From the NCBI GenBank assembly GCA_020161355.1, contig JAIUOF010000003.1:248001-312000 (forward strand): a stretch of DNA of 64,000 bases. Direction: 5' to 3'. Position 1 is the stretch's first letter, and every line of letters starts with the position of its first letter. The translations under genes were made by a program, and so were the position numbers. This stretch comes from Bacteroidota bacterium. Its GTDB lineage: Bacteria > Bacteroidota > Bacteroidia > Cytophagales > Spirosomataceae. The notes under the pieces are model-generated. The model saw only the letters and a list, made by a program, of their open reading frames with translations. It was not told the DNA's origin and ran no database searches. Positions 8,907-17,346 of this stretch are shown one piece after another.

Positions 8907-9524
8907 ATGGAAATTATACTTTTCTTGGTGGCCGTGATTATAGGAGGAATTGCTTCCTGGCAGATTTTTAACTGGATGTACGGTAAAAAACTCAAAGACA
9001 ATAAAGAAAGTATAAGAGTAGAGTCAAATATTTTATTGGAAAGAATCGAAAAAGTATTCAAAGTGGTGCTTGCTGAGGGCTATTTCACCGAAATATATGA
9101 CCATAATTCCCACAAAGATTTTTATGGTTTATTCAAAATGAAAAACAAGGCATTGGTAGTGGCCAAAGCCAAGGTTTCGGTAGGTTATGATTTTTCAAAA
9201 ATGAAATTTAACCGTGACAATGCCGAAAGAAAGCTTGTGATTGAGGAATTTGCTCCAGCCGAAATCCTTTCAATTGATACCGACTACAAGTTTTATGATA
9301 TCAACCAAGGCTTGCTTTCCAAGTTTAACAACGAAGACTATACTGCCATTCTTTCAGAAGCCAAAAAAATGATGCAGGAAAAAGCCAAAGAGAGCGATTT
9401 ACCTCAAATTGCAGCCAATCAGGTGAAGGTTATGATGCGACAACTGGCAGCCTCGATGAATTGGGAGCTGGATATCAAAGCTCTCCCTCCAAAAAATGCA
9501 ACGCTGCTTTTGGAAGCTGAGTAA
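8907..9524 (+). CDS. DUF4230 family membrane-anchored protein
   Basis: 205 aa from the ATG at 8907 (MEIILFLVAVIIGG); the frame extends upstream into miaA but those residues are not family-like. There is one N-terminal transmembrane segment (about residues 3-22), then a charged stretch and a folded domain resembling DUF4230, including KALVVAKAKVSVGYDFSKMK and the pattern in which a conserved core is followed by a helical C-terminus with repeated Lys/Glu. Function of the family is unknown. Topology is probably a membrane anchor with a soluble domain. Divergent from miaA and 88 bp before the methyltransferase-like gene, which has its own promoter box. Confidence 0.8.
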   Translation: MEIILFLVAVIIGGIASWQIFNWMYGKKLKDNKESIRVESNILLERIEKVFKVVLAEGYFTEIYDHNSHKDFYGLFKMKNKALVVAKAKVSVGYDFSKMKFNRDNAERKLVIEEFAPAEILSIDTDYKFYDINQGLLSKFNNEDYTAILSEAKKMMQEKAKESDLPQIAANQVKVMMRQLAASMNWELDIKALPPKNATLLLEAE

Positions 9525-9586
9525 CTGCAATTTGAAAAATGCCAATTTTGGCTGATTTGAAATCACTTCGTTTCGGTTTTAAGCAT

Positions 9587-9594
9587 TACCTTTG
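9587..9594 (+). promoter_or_regulatory. -7 promoter box (TACCTTTG) of the methyltransferase-like gene
   Basis: Exact TAnnTTTG match 19 bp before the ATG at 9613. A possible TTG start at 9592 falls inside this box and is therefore rejected as the translation start. Confidence 0.5.
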
Positions 9595-9612
9595 TACCTT
9601 AATTCAAAACAA

Positions 9613-10359
9613 ATGGCATTAATAGAAGAGCTGGAAGACCAGGGAAATGTTCTTTTCAGGTATAGAAGCTATATCCCACTGGTATTTTTGGGCACAGGAC
9701 TGGGTCTTTATATTTACAAAATCAACAATATGACTTACCCTGAGCTGGGTTTCAATTATTGGCTGATTTCACTTTTTGTAGGTTTTGTTGGTCTTGCCGT
9801 AAGGGTTTATGCCGTTGGACACACCCCAAAAAATACTTCAGGCCGAAATACCGCCGACGGTCAGATCGCCGACGAGCTCAATCAAACAGGAATATATTCT
9901 TTGGTTCGGCATCCTTTGTATCTGGGCAATTTTCTGATGTGGCTGGCAGTGGGTATGCTCACTGCTGATTTTTGGTATATTGTGGCCTTTACACTGGCTT
10001 ATTGGGTGTATTATGAACGTATCATGTTTGCAGAGGAGGCCTTTTTGAGGAAAAAATTTGGGGAGACCTATTTGAAATGGGCTGCTGATAAGCCGGCATT
10101 TATACCAAAATTTAAAGCTCCTATTAAGCCAAAATACCCTTTTTCCATCAAAAAAATCCTGAAAAAAGAGAAGAATGGCGTAGCGGCCTTGTTTTTGCTT
10201 TTTTATGTTTTTGAAATCGTGGGAGAGTATGTACGTTGGGGAAGTTTTGCGTTTAAACCTACTTTTTGGTTTTGGGGTTTTGCGATAAGTACGGTGGTTT
10301 ATTTGATTTTGAAAATAATCAAAAAATATACCTCAGTACTAGACGAAGAAGGTAGATAA
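9613..10359 (+). CDS. Isoprenylcysteine carboxyl methyltransferase-like integral membrane protein
   Basis: 248 aa with about five to six hydrophobic segments. The hallmark RHPLYLGNFLMW, followed by an ER dipeptide (YYERIMFAEEAFL) and FGETYLKW, is the SAM-binding core of the ICMT/phospholipid methyltransferase family. Bacterial members methylate small lipids, quinones or other membrane substrates; the substrate here is not determinable. The sequence GHTPKNTSGRN before the core is also common in these bacterial proteins. The ATG at 9613 is chosen because the upstream TTG lies within the -7 box. The C-terminal tail adds two more membrane segments beyond the core. Confidence 0.8.
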   Translation: MALIEELEDQGNVLFRYRSYIPLVFLGTGLGLYIYKINNMTYPELGFNYWLISLFVGFVGLAVRVYAVGHTPKNTSGRNTADGQIADELNQTGIYSLVRHPLYLGNFLMWLAVGMLTADFWYIVAFTLAYWVYYERIMFAEEAFLRKKFGETYLKWAADKPAFIPKFKAPIKPKYPFSIKKILKKEKNGVAALFLLFYVFEIVGEYVRWGSFAFKPTFWFWGFAISTVVYLILKIIKKYTSVLDEEGR

Positions 10360-10442
10360 AAGCAATATTGGCCCACTAACCAGTATAATAAATATTGTAA
10401 ACTTTATTATTGCCTGATAACTATTGCCTGTTCCCTAAGATT

Positions 10443-10450
10443 TAATTTTG
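10443..10450 (+). promoter_or_regulatory. -7 promoter box (TAATTTTG)
   Basis: Exact TAnnTTTG match 20 bp before the ATG at 10471. A TTG at 10424-10426 could be the -33 element but the spacing (16 bp) is short. Confidence 0.45.
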
Positions 10451-10470
10451 AGTATTATTTTTAGAAAAAA

Positions 10471-12024
10471 ATGAAAAGAGACATAGATGGCTTAATGACA
10501 AAAATCGGCTATGCATATTTAATGCTTCCTTTTTTTATGTTTTGCGTGTCATGGCTCAACAATCTCTCGGCTCTGGCTTTTGGAAGCATAACTCTTCTAA
10601 GTTTTTGGTTTTGTATCAGAAATATCAAAGGACAAGACGAAATCAACCAAATCCTTCTTGATAACAAAGGAAAGCTTATTCCTATGTTTCTGATTCTGGT
10701 TTTTCTGATATTTTATTCAGGGATTGGTTCTTATACATTTCAAAACAACGATCATCTATACCGCAATGCGATGTTTCGTGACCTGGTGAAATATGAATGG
10801 CCGGTGCGATATCATGTAGAAGGCTTTCCGGGACATTTTCTCGATGGTAAAAATACCATCATGACTTACTATCTGGGTTTTTATCTGCCTCCCGCGGCTT
10901 TGGGAAAACTCTTTGGCTACGATTTCGGACGATTTGCCTTTTTTATCTTGGTTTTATTGGGTACTGTTTTAGTAATTTATCAAACCGGGAAATACTTTAA
11001 AAGATTCAATTACAAGCTTTTACTCTTATTTTTTGGATGGGGTACCTTGTTTTTTGTGGGAGCAATCCTAAAATATTCTTTCCACAATGTATTTCTCGAT
11101 CCAGACAATCATTACCTCTGGGCGGGGATGATTTTGTATGCCGACAGCAATCTGGGCCTGATCTACTGGACATTTAATCAGTCACTTACCGCTTGGTTAA
11201 TTATACTTTTGATGCTCAATGGTGCCCCAAAACAAAACATATTAATTCTATACACGCTTTGTTTTTTCCTTAGTCCGTTTGCATTTGCGGGTTTATTGCC
11301 CTTCGTAATATTCTTTATTTTCAAAGGTTACACCGGATCTTTCGTGCGATTATCCGACTGGTGGGAGAATATCAAACCTTATCTTTCATTTCAAAATGTA
11401 TTGGGTGGTGGGCTGGTTTTGGCTTTGAATTACATTTTCATCAGCTCCAATCAGGCAGGAAAGTTTTTTCAGGTGCTTCATCATTCGCCCAAAATCTTAG
11501 CCATATTTTACTTATTATCATGGGTTTTGGTTGCAATTTTTATTGGCTGGAAATACAAAAAAGATCCTTTATTCCTGTTAGCTATTGCGGTTTTGATACC
11601 ATTACCGTTTTTTCAGCAGGGTTATGGTATAGATTTCCCTGGAAGGATTTCCATTCCGGCCTTATTTATTTTGATGCTTTACGTTGGGAAATATCTGATT
11701 GAGGAGCGAAAAACGCTGGCGAGAATTCCAATTCTGGCTTATATGGCTTTATCACTGGCCGGGCATTTCACGTTTGAAACCTTCAGAAGCATGGCCTATA
11801 CTTCTGCCGAATATATCAGTCATCAAACCAACCTTGATGATAAAATGGCTGCCTCGAGCAATCCCGAAATAAAAAAACTGGGAAGGCACCTAAAATCGTT
11901 GGAAAACAAGAACATCTGCATACAAGACCTGGGCACACTTACCAACCCCAAAAACACCGTAATCTGGAACTACATGGCTGATACAGAGGGTTCAAGATTT
12001 TACAGGTGGTTCGCGGAGAAGTGA
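10471..12024 (+). CDS. Polytopic membrane protein of unknown function, GT-C-like layout
   Basis: 517 aa with ten or more hydrophobic segments spread over the whole length. The first large extracytoplasmic loop contains the acidic stretch NNDHLYRNAMFRDLVKYEW (about residue 92), and a second loop has FLDPDNHYLW. Acidic residues in early loops between membrane helices, plus a short soluble C-terminus, recall GT-C-type glycosyltransferases that use lipid-linked sugars, but I do not recognise a specific family. It has its own -7 box and is followed 11 bp later by the -7 box of the next gene, so it is probably monocistronic. Confidence 0.6.
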   Translation: MKRDIDGLMTKIGYAYLMLPFFMFCVSWLNNLSALAFGSITLLSFWFCIRNIKGQDEINQILLDNKGKLIPMFLILVFLIFYSGIGSYTFQNNDHLYRNAMFRDLVKYEWPVRYHVEGFPGHFLDGKNTIMTYYLGFYLPPAALGKLFGYDFGRFAFFILVLLGTVLVIYQTGKYFKRFNYKLLLLFFGWGTLFFVGAILKYSFHNVFLDPDNHYLWAGMILYADSNLGLIYWTFNQSLTAWLIILLMLNGAPKQNILILYTLCFFLSPFAFAGLLPFVIFFIFKGYTGSFVRLSDWWENIKPYLSFQNVLGGGLVLALNYIFISSNQAGKFFQVLHHSPKILAIFYLLSWVLVAIFIGWKYKKDPLFLLAIAVLIPLPFFQQGYGIDFPGRISIPALFILMLYVGKYLIEERKTLARIPILAYMALSLAGHFTFETFRSMAYTSAEYISHQTNLDDKMAASSNPEIKKLGRHLKSLENKNICIQDLGTLTNPKNTVIWNYMADTEGSRFYRWFAEK

Positions 12025-12034
12025 AGTTATTTTG

Positions 12035-12042
12035 TATTTTTG
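12035..12042 (+). promoter_or_regulatory. -7 promoter box (TATTTTTG)
   Basis: Exact TAnnTTTG match, placed directly after the stop of the upstream gene (12024) and 29 bp before the ATG at 12072. Confidence 0.45.
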
Positions 12043-12071
12043 AAATACAATTGAGTATTAAATTAACCACA

Positions 12072-12800
12072 ATGAAACTCACCCCCTTTTACCTTCTTTT
12101 TTCATTAACATTTTTGGGTTTAATTGGCCAAAAAGCTTACGAATACAAAATTGAGCAAGACGACAAAAAAGAAGTTTTCTGCAAAAATGCCTTGTTTTTA
12201 TTACAAGCACCTGATAGCCTGAGTAATCGGGTGGTGGATTTTGATTTGCCGTATGATTCTTTGGTAAACCTTTTTAAAAAGAAAGTTTTTATAGACTCAA
12301 ATGAAACTATACTTTTCTCATTTTGTACCCGAGTTATAGATAAAAATTTAAAAAAAATATCTAATAAAGGTTTCAATTTACCCCTTCATACTTTTTATAT
12401 TTCAGAAAACCAGAAAAAAGGCAATTCTGAAAACAGTGAAATTAAATATGTTGTAAATCATTTCTATTACAAAAATCAAATCTACTATTCTAGAGGCTAT
12501 GATGAAGACATTTATTTAAAAATTGATTCCCTAAAATACAAAATCGACACTTTCGACCAATTTAATTTTGAATCTGAAATAGGAGGATGGCCAATACATA
12601 TTATTTTCAAAGATAAAACAAGTCAAAAGTTTTTAAACAAGCTTATTTTAGTATATTTGGAATCTTATCTAAAAATCTGTAATGACCTATCTTTACAATA
12701 CTTTCATAAAAGATTTTGTGAACTAGATATTTCGGAGGTAAAAGAAATCGGATCCAAAATTAGAAAACCTCATTTTTATATAGATTTATCTTTAAAATAA
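12072..12800 (+). CDS. Exported protein of unknown function
   Basis: 242 aa from the ATG at 12072, which begins a signal-peptide or membrane-anchor sequence (MKLTPFYLLFSLTFLG). An upstream in-frame start at 12006 would precede the promoter box at 12035-12042 and overlap the preceding gene, so it is rejected. The remainder is hydrophilic, rich in Lys, Asn, Phe and Tyr, with an even number of Cys residues. I recognise no family. The gene is AT-richer than its neighbours and convergent with the GLPGLI gene; the two share a bidirectional terminator. Confidence 0.55.
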   Translation: MKLTPFYLLFSLTFLGLIGQKAYEYKIEQDDKKEVFCKNALFLLQAPDSLSNRVVDFDLPYDSLVNLFKKKVFIDSNETILFSFCTRVIDKNLKKISNKGFNLPLHTFYISENQKKGNSENSEIKYVVNHFYYKNQIYYSRGYDEDIYLKIDSLKYKIDTFDQFNFESEIGGWPIHIIFKDKTSQKFLNKLILVYLESYLKICNDLSLQYFHKRFCELDISEVKEIGSKIRKPHFYIDLSLK

Positions 12801-12803
12801 TTA

Positions 12804-12839
12804 AAAAATCCCCATCTGTATCACACAAATGAGGATTTT
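12804..12839. terminator. Bidirectional hairpin terminator between convergent genes
   Basis: AAAATCC at the left pairs with GGATTTT at the right, with an inner CAT/ATG pairing. It has A-rich and T-rich flanks on both sides and lies between the stops at 12800 (+) and 12856 (-). Confidence 0.65.
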
Positions 12840-12855
12840 AAAATTTTAAATAATC

Positions 12856-13602
12856 TTAATATCTGATGCCCCAGGGGAACCTATGAAGGGCTTCCTGCTC
12901 TTTGCGGTATTTTGTAATCAGCTCAGCCTGAGTCTTTAAATTTATCGTTTTGCCTTTCATTTTTTTAGGTAATTCCGGCAATTTCTGGTCTTTGTTTAAA
13001 ACCACACTTGTAGCGGTTACGAGTACAGCCTCATTATCAATATTGAGCTCCAAAATCATTCCAGGCAAGCCATAATATTCTTCAGGACCGCCCGAAACCG
13101 GGATATCCGTAGTAAACCATGCCACCACTTCCTGGTCTTTTGCTGCGTCAAAAGTTGAGGCTTTCATACACACATATCCAGCTACTTCTTTGATTTCATT
13201 CAAAATCTTCCATTTAGGAGCCTGCAAGGTATCTTTCACGATATAATTTTTGATTAGCATCTCTTTATATTCAAAGAGTGTATTCTGCTCAAAATCACGC
13301 GTTATATAGTAATCATCGGCCCTCCAGTTATAGGTACCGTCGGTAGAAGTATGGGTTTGACTCTCGTGGGTATAAAAAGTTTGATTAGGTGTAAAAGTCA
13401 GGAGCAATTTAAACACATACATTTCATCGTTTTTCCATGTTTGCTCCTCTCTGTCTTTTTCTTCCTGGGTCAAGTACTTTGCTTTATTCATTTTTTTAAC
13501 CCAATCCATTTTTCTTTCAAAAACGATTTGACCCGACATCACCTGTGCCACAGCAGGAAGGCTCAAAAAGCTAATTATTAATACTTTAAATATATTTTTC
13601 AT
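12856..13602 (-). CDS. GLPGLI family exported protein
   Basis: 248 aa. A signal peptide (MKNIFKVLIISFLSLPAVAQ) precedes the mature protein. The signature YYGLPGMILEL near residue 175 is the motif that names the GLPGLI family (Bacteroidota, function unknown). It lies 49 bp downstream of the beta-barrel gene at 13652-16492 on the same strand; this pairing of a GLPGLI protein with a carboxypeptidase-regulatory-domain barrel is common in Bacteroidota and suggests an outer-membrane pair, probably cotranscribed. A KMKGKTINLKTQAEL segment lies near the C-terminus. The substrate or partner cannot be read from the sequence. Confidence 0.85.
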   Translation of the reverse strand: MKNIFKVLIISFLSLPAVAQVMSGQIVFERKMDWVKKMNKAKYLTQEEKDREEQTWKNDEMYVFKLLLTFTPNQTFYTHESQTHTSTDGTYNWRADDYYITRDFEQNTLFEYKEMLIKNYIVKDTLQAPKWKILNEIKEVAGYVCMKASTFDAAKDQEVVAWFTTDIPVSGGPEEYYGLPGMILELNIDNEAVLVTATSVVLNKDQKLPELPKKMKGKTINLKTQAELITKYRKEQEALHRFPWGIRY

Positions 13603-13651
13603 ATTTTAATATTTTAACATTTTAATCAATAATCCAAAATCGTAAATCAAA

Positions 13652-16492
13652 TTATTCCCATCTCGACTTCTTCATGGTGGTTTTCATTCCTTTCATATTG
13701 TACGTATAAGTCAGCATGACGTATCTCGACAAAGTTTGGGTCACGGTATTGGTCACTACATTGCCCCATGCCGACTGGTTGATGCCCCTATTGCGTTTGA
13801 ATGCATCATAAAGCGATACCCTCATTTCAGATTTCTTGCCTTTCCCAAATATCTTATACGCACTCATATTTAAGATAGGCATGTGCTGGTCAAAATCAAG
13901 TTTGTCATTTTTAAAATGTGAATAATTAAAATCAGCCGAAAAATACCAGAGTTTTGGCATTTGCAAAGTCAGATTATTACGCAAAGTGGTATTCACAAAC
14001 TTTTGATTTTGAGCTGTATTGATTGAGAAATCACTAAAATTGAGACCATAACTAAAATTGGTAAACATCGAAAACCAACTTACCGGAGTCAAATCAATCC
14101 TTCCGTAAATGTTATAGTTTTGACTCAAATTATCATTGAGTTGAGAATTGATATATACGATATTTTTCTGGACATTTCCGTTCAGACTAATGCCCGAATT
14201 AATTTTGGTTTTTACGATAGGAAAACCCAAATCAAAATAGGTAAATACCCTTCTGCCTCCCGAAACATTTTCCGGCGTCAAAGTAGTAATGAGGGATTTA
14301 GGATTAACAACCTGATTATAAACTATTTGATTATCCATAAATGAAGCGTTGAAATTAACCCACATATTGATAAAGGTAGCCGGGTTAAACGACCCGTAAC
14401 CCAAATTTACTGTACGTGAGGTAGTTGGCAACAGATCAGGATTACCGTTTCTTACGTACATTGGGTTAGAGTTGTCAGTAAATGGCTGCAAATTTCTGAT
14501 ACTGGGAGCGTCAACGCTCGTTTCATAGTTAGAAAACAGATATTTATTATTTTTTAACTGGATATTTATGCCAACATTAGGTACAACAGAAAAATAGGGG
14601 TTATCGATATTACCCAAAGTATTACCCTCCTGATTATTGAAAAATTTGCCATTAATAGCTATTTGCTGGGCTGCCAAACCAACCGACATATTGAAACCTT
14701 TGTGGGAATATCTTAGTGAGCTACCTAATCTGTTATACATTTGTGTGCTTTCAAAATATCTGCTCAACGAATCAACTCTTGGTTTTTGATCAGAAAATAA
14801 GTTCATTACGTCACGATCCACGATTCTATTGGAATTTGAAAAATTATAGAATGTTTCGAGGAAATATTTTTTTGCAAATGGCTCTACAAATAAAACTGAA
14901 GCTTTGTATTCGCGGTTTTTGCTCAAACTAAGTACGTCTTGAAAAATGTCATAAAATCCACCAAGTGGAAAACTTTGTCCATTGACTCTAAACTCATTCA
15001 GATTAGTTTTTTGGATGGCGTCCTGATCATTATTACTATCACCAAATGTGCCGGATAGTGAAAAATTACGACCTTTTTTGATGAATTTATGCCTGTAGAT
15101 GGCGGATCCAACAATATTGTGGGAAGTTCCGTCATAACTATTGTCTGTAATTTGATTTCTGAAAATTTCGGCCCCTGTATTACTAAAATCTTTAAAAGTA
15201 AAATTGCTCTGACCTTTTGTCCCGATACGACCATTGACATAAGTAACCAATGTGTTGAGCGAATCTATCTCTTTTTCAAACCTAAGGCTCATTCTGTGAT
15301 TTTGAATATAATTTCCAAAAACGCTTGAATCTGCAGTATTGTAGTTCAAATTAGGTAACACATACCTCGAGTTAATCAATTGATTGAGGGTCTGGTTTGT
15401 TTGATTAAAGAAATAATTGGAGCTAAACTTTGTCTTTTTGGTATCATAATTATAGTTCATACCACCTGCAAGATTCTTGGAAAGGCCCTGACCGGGTCCC
15501 CAAGATTGGGGAATTTCCAAACTTTCATCATCGTTTTGGTCGTTTCCATAAATTATCCTGAAACCGCCACCACCTGAGCTAAATCCAAAGTCGGCATTAT
15601 CATTCCATTGATAAGATTGACTCCCTCTAAAATCCTGATAATCATTATTTGACAAACCAGACTGATTAATATTATTTCCAAAGCCAACTATGGCGAACTG
15701 GTTTTTCTTGTCAAACTTATTGTAATTCATTTTGGCCATAAGCCTGTCGTCAGAGCCTGCACCAATAGTTCCTTTCCCGAATCCACCTTTTTTAAATTCA
15801 TCCTTCAATTCCAGATTTACGGTTTTTTCATGTTTACCATCTTCTACACCGGTCACCTTTGATTGCTCCGACTTATCATTAAAAACCTGCACCTTTTGAA
15901 TCGCCTCAGCAGGAAGGTTTTTGGTCGCAACTTTAGGATCATCTCCAAAAAATCTTTTGCCATCTACCAGCACTTTTTTCACTTCTTCACCCTGGGCTTT
16001 TATATTCCCTTCGGCATCTATTTGTACTCCGGGAAGTTTTCTGAGCAGGTCTTCAACTGATGATCCCGGCGGCACCTTAAATTTCCGGGCATCATACTCT
16101 ATGGTGTCTCCTCTGATTTCCATCGGAGCTTTGGCAGTGCGAATTACCACTTCAAAAAGCTCTTTCTGAATAGGTTTCAAAACGATATCTCCGAGCTCTC
16201 TGTTCAATATCGCAGGATCATATTTTATTAATTCCTGGAGCGGAAGAAAACCCACGAAAGTAGCTTTAAGCAGATAGTTTTGCTTTTTGATGTTTTTGAA
16301 AACAAAATTTCCGTTTTCATCGGCTCTGGAGAAAGTCACCAATGAGGAATCAGAAGGCAAAAGCAAAAACACTGAAGTAAATGACAAAGGTGCATTGGCG
16401 GTGTCCTTGAGTGTGCCTTTGATAGAGTAAGACTGGGCTGAGGCGGTCAATGAAATCATTGCCGCAATTGTTAATAGTAATAGCTTTTTCAT
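13652..16492 (-). CDS. TonB-receptor-like outer-membrane beta-barrel protein (OMP_b-brl_3 type)
   Basis: 946 aa. Signal peptide (MKKLLLLTIAAMISLTASAQ), then a carboxypeptidase-regulatory-like beta-sandwich (about residues 22-110: SIKGTLKDTANAPLSFTSVFLL). A plug-like region follows (about 125-225; GSSVEDLLRKLPGVQIDAEG, VLVDGKRFFGDDP), then a long barrel of about 700 residues rich in alternating aromatic strands. The arrangement matches outer-membrane proteins of the OMP_b-brl_3 class rather than SusC. It is first in a two-gene unit with the GLPGLI gene. No TonB box is obvious. The upstream region 16493-16727 has no clear TAnnTTTG box. Confidence 0.85.
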   Translation of the reverse strand: MKKLLLLTIAAMISLTASAQSYSIKGTLKDTANAPLSFTSVFLLLPSDSSLVTFSRADENGNFVFKNIKKQNYLLKATFVGFLPLQELIKYDPAILNRELGDIVLKPIQKELFEVVIRTAKAPMEIRGDTIEYDARKFKVPPGSSVEDLLRKLPGVQIDAEGNIKAQGEEVKKVLVDGKRFFGDDPKVATKNLPAEAIQKVQVFNDKSEQSKVTGVEDGKHEKTVNLELKDEFKKGGFGKGTIGAGSDDRLMAKMNYNKFDKKNQFAIVGFGNNINQSGLSNNDYQDFRGSQSYQWNDNADFGFSSGGGGFRIIYGNDQNDDESLEIPQSWGPGQGLSKNLAGGMNYNYDTKKTKFSSNYFFNQTNQTLNQLINSRYVLPNLNYNTADSSVFGNYIQNHRMSLRFEKEIDSLNTLVTYVNGRIGTKGQSNFTFKDFSNTGAEIFRNQITDNSYDGTSHNIVGSAIYRHKFIKKGRNFSLSGTFGDSNNDQDAIQKTNLNEFRVNGQSFPLGGFYDIFQDVLSLSKNREYKASVLFVEPFAKKYFLETFYNFSNSNRIVDRDVMNLFSDQKPRVDSLSRYFESTQMYNRLGSSLRYSHKGFNMSVGLAAQQIAINGKFFNNQEGNTLGNIDNPYFSVVPNVGINIQLKNNKYLFSNYETSVDAPSIRNLQPFTDNSNPMYVRNGNPDLLPTTSRTVNLGYGSFNPATFINMWVNFNASFMDNQIVYNQVVNPKSLITTLTPENVSGGRRVFTYFDLGFPIVKTKINSGISLNGNVQKNIVYINSQLNDNLSQNYNIYGRIDLTPVSWFSMFTNFSYGLNFSDFSINTAQNQKFVNTTLRNNLTLQMPKLWYFSADFNYSHFKNDKLDFDQHMPILNMSAYKIFGKGKKSEMRVSLYDAFKRNRGINQSAWGNVVTNTVTQTLSRYVMLTYTYNMKGMKTTMKKSRWE

Positions 16493-16573
16493 AATGTTTT
16501 ATAGAAAACTTAGTGCAAGTTGTTAATTGTTTTTGGTTTGAATAATGTACCGGGTCAAAATTTAAGATATTTT

Positions 16574-16589
16574 AACTAAAACTTTAGTT
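16574..16589. repeat. Short palindrome upstream of the barrel gene
   Basis: AACTAAA-AC-TTTAGTT is a perfect 7-bp inverted repeat with a 2-bp spacer, about 80 bp before the ATG at 16492. It could be an operator; no T-run supports a terminator. Nothing else stands out in 16493-16727. Confidence 0.3.
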
Positions 16590-16727
16590 TTGTGAGATTA
16601 TTGTAAAAAATAAAAAATATTTTTTGTGAATCACTTTTCAAAATAAAAAGATACGGTCAAACAAGGAAAGGAGTAAAGTTTGTATGGATGAAAAAGCTTT
16701 TGGAAGGAATATTTTTTTTGATAAGAA

Positions 16728-17297
16728 TTATTTAAGAAAAATAACCAGACCCCTCGCTCCATGTGCACCCAGCACTAGTGATTGTTCAATATCGGCAGTT
16801 TTTGATGGGCCTGCAAGGAAAAGACCAAAGCCATAATCTTCGTCTCCAATAATTTGATAAGCCTGATGCATGGTATTAATAATTTTCGATTTATCCAGAA
16901 TCACACCTAAATATTCGGTAATAAATGGGGCAATTCTTTGACCTAAATCTTTATCAGATATCCAAATGGAGCCGTTTTCAGCCACACCAAACTGAGCTTC
17001 AACTAAAAGAAAATCTGTACCATCAAGTTCTTTTGGGGATAGAGCAAGCCAATTTTCACTGTTAAAATCCGCCAAAGTTGACCGAACGGTTTTTCCTGAA
17101 TATTTTGAATTTATATATTTTTGGATTTCTGAAAAATCCTGGATTTCAATTACCTCTGCACCAATCGCTACGGCAGTTTCTGCGAATTTTGTTATAGGAT
17201 CAAATGATTCTTTGCCCAGTATGCTCAAATCTGGCAAATGCACCGAATTAGGCTGGTTTTGCTTTACTTTGGCTAATATTTGGTCTCTACTTGTCAT
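16728..17297 (-). CDS. lutC: Lactate utilisation protein C (LUD domain)
   Basis: 189 aa, single LUD domain. The C-terminal FGLFLAGPSKTADIEQSLVLGAHG matches LutC/YkgG proteins, including the conserved GPSKTADIE segment. LutC acts with LutA and LutB in cytoplasmic oxidation of L-lactate to pyruvate; its exact part is not settled. It is last in the order lutA-lutB-lutC and is separated from lutB by 49 bp that contain a short palindromic repeat (17302-17337). In this organism L-lactate may come from rhamnose breakdown, as the rha genes lie just upstream on the same strand. Confidence 0.9.
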   Translation of the reverse strand: MTSRDQILAKVKQNQPNSVHLPDLSILGKESFDPITKFAETAVAIGAEVIEIQDFSEIQKYINSKYSGKTVRSTLADFNSENWLALSPKELDGTDFLLVEAQFGVAENGSIWISDKDLGQRIAPFITEYLGVILDKSKIINTMHQAYQIIGDEDYGFGLFLAGPSKTADIEQSLVLGAHGARGLVIFLK

Positions 17298-17301
17298 AAT
17301 T

Positions 17302-17337
17302 ACCTCACCCCATTGTCCCCTCTACATAGGAGAGGAG
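17302..17337. repeat. Short palindromic intergenic repeat between lutB and lutC
   Basis: The sequence reads CCTCACCCCATTGTCCCC, then TCTACATAGGAGAGG; the part CCTCT...AGAGG is an inverted repeat. From memory it resembles an interspersed element of Bacteroidota (GGAGAGGGG...GGGGTGAGG). It sits inside the lut operon and could alter message stability; that is inference. Confidence 0.5.
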
Positions 17338-17346
17338 AATACAGGT

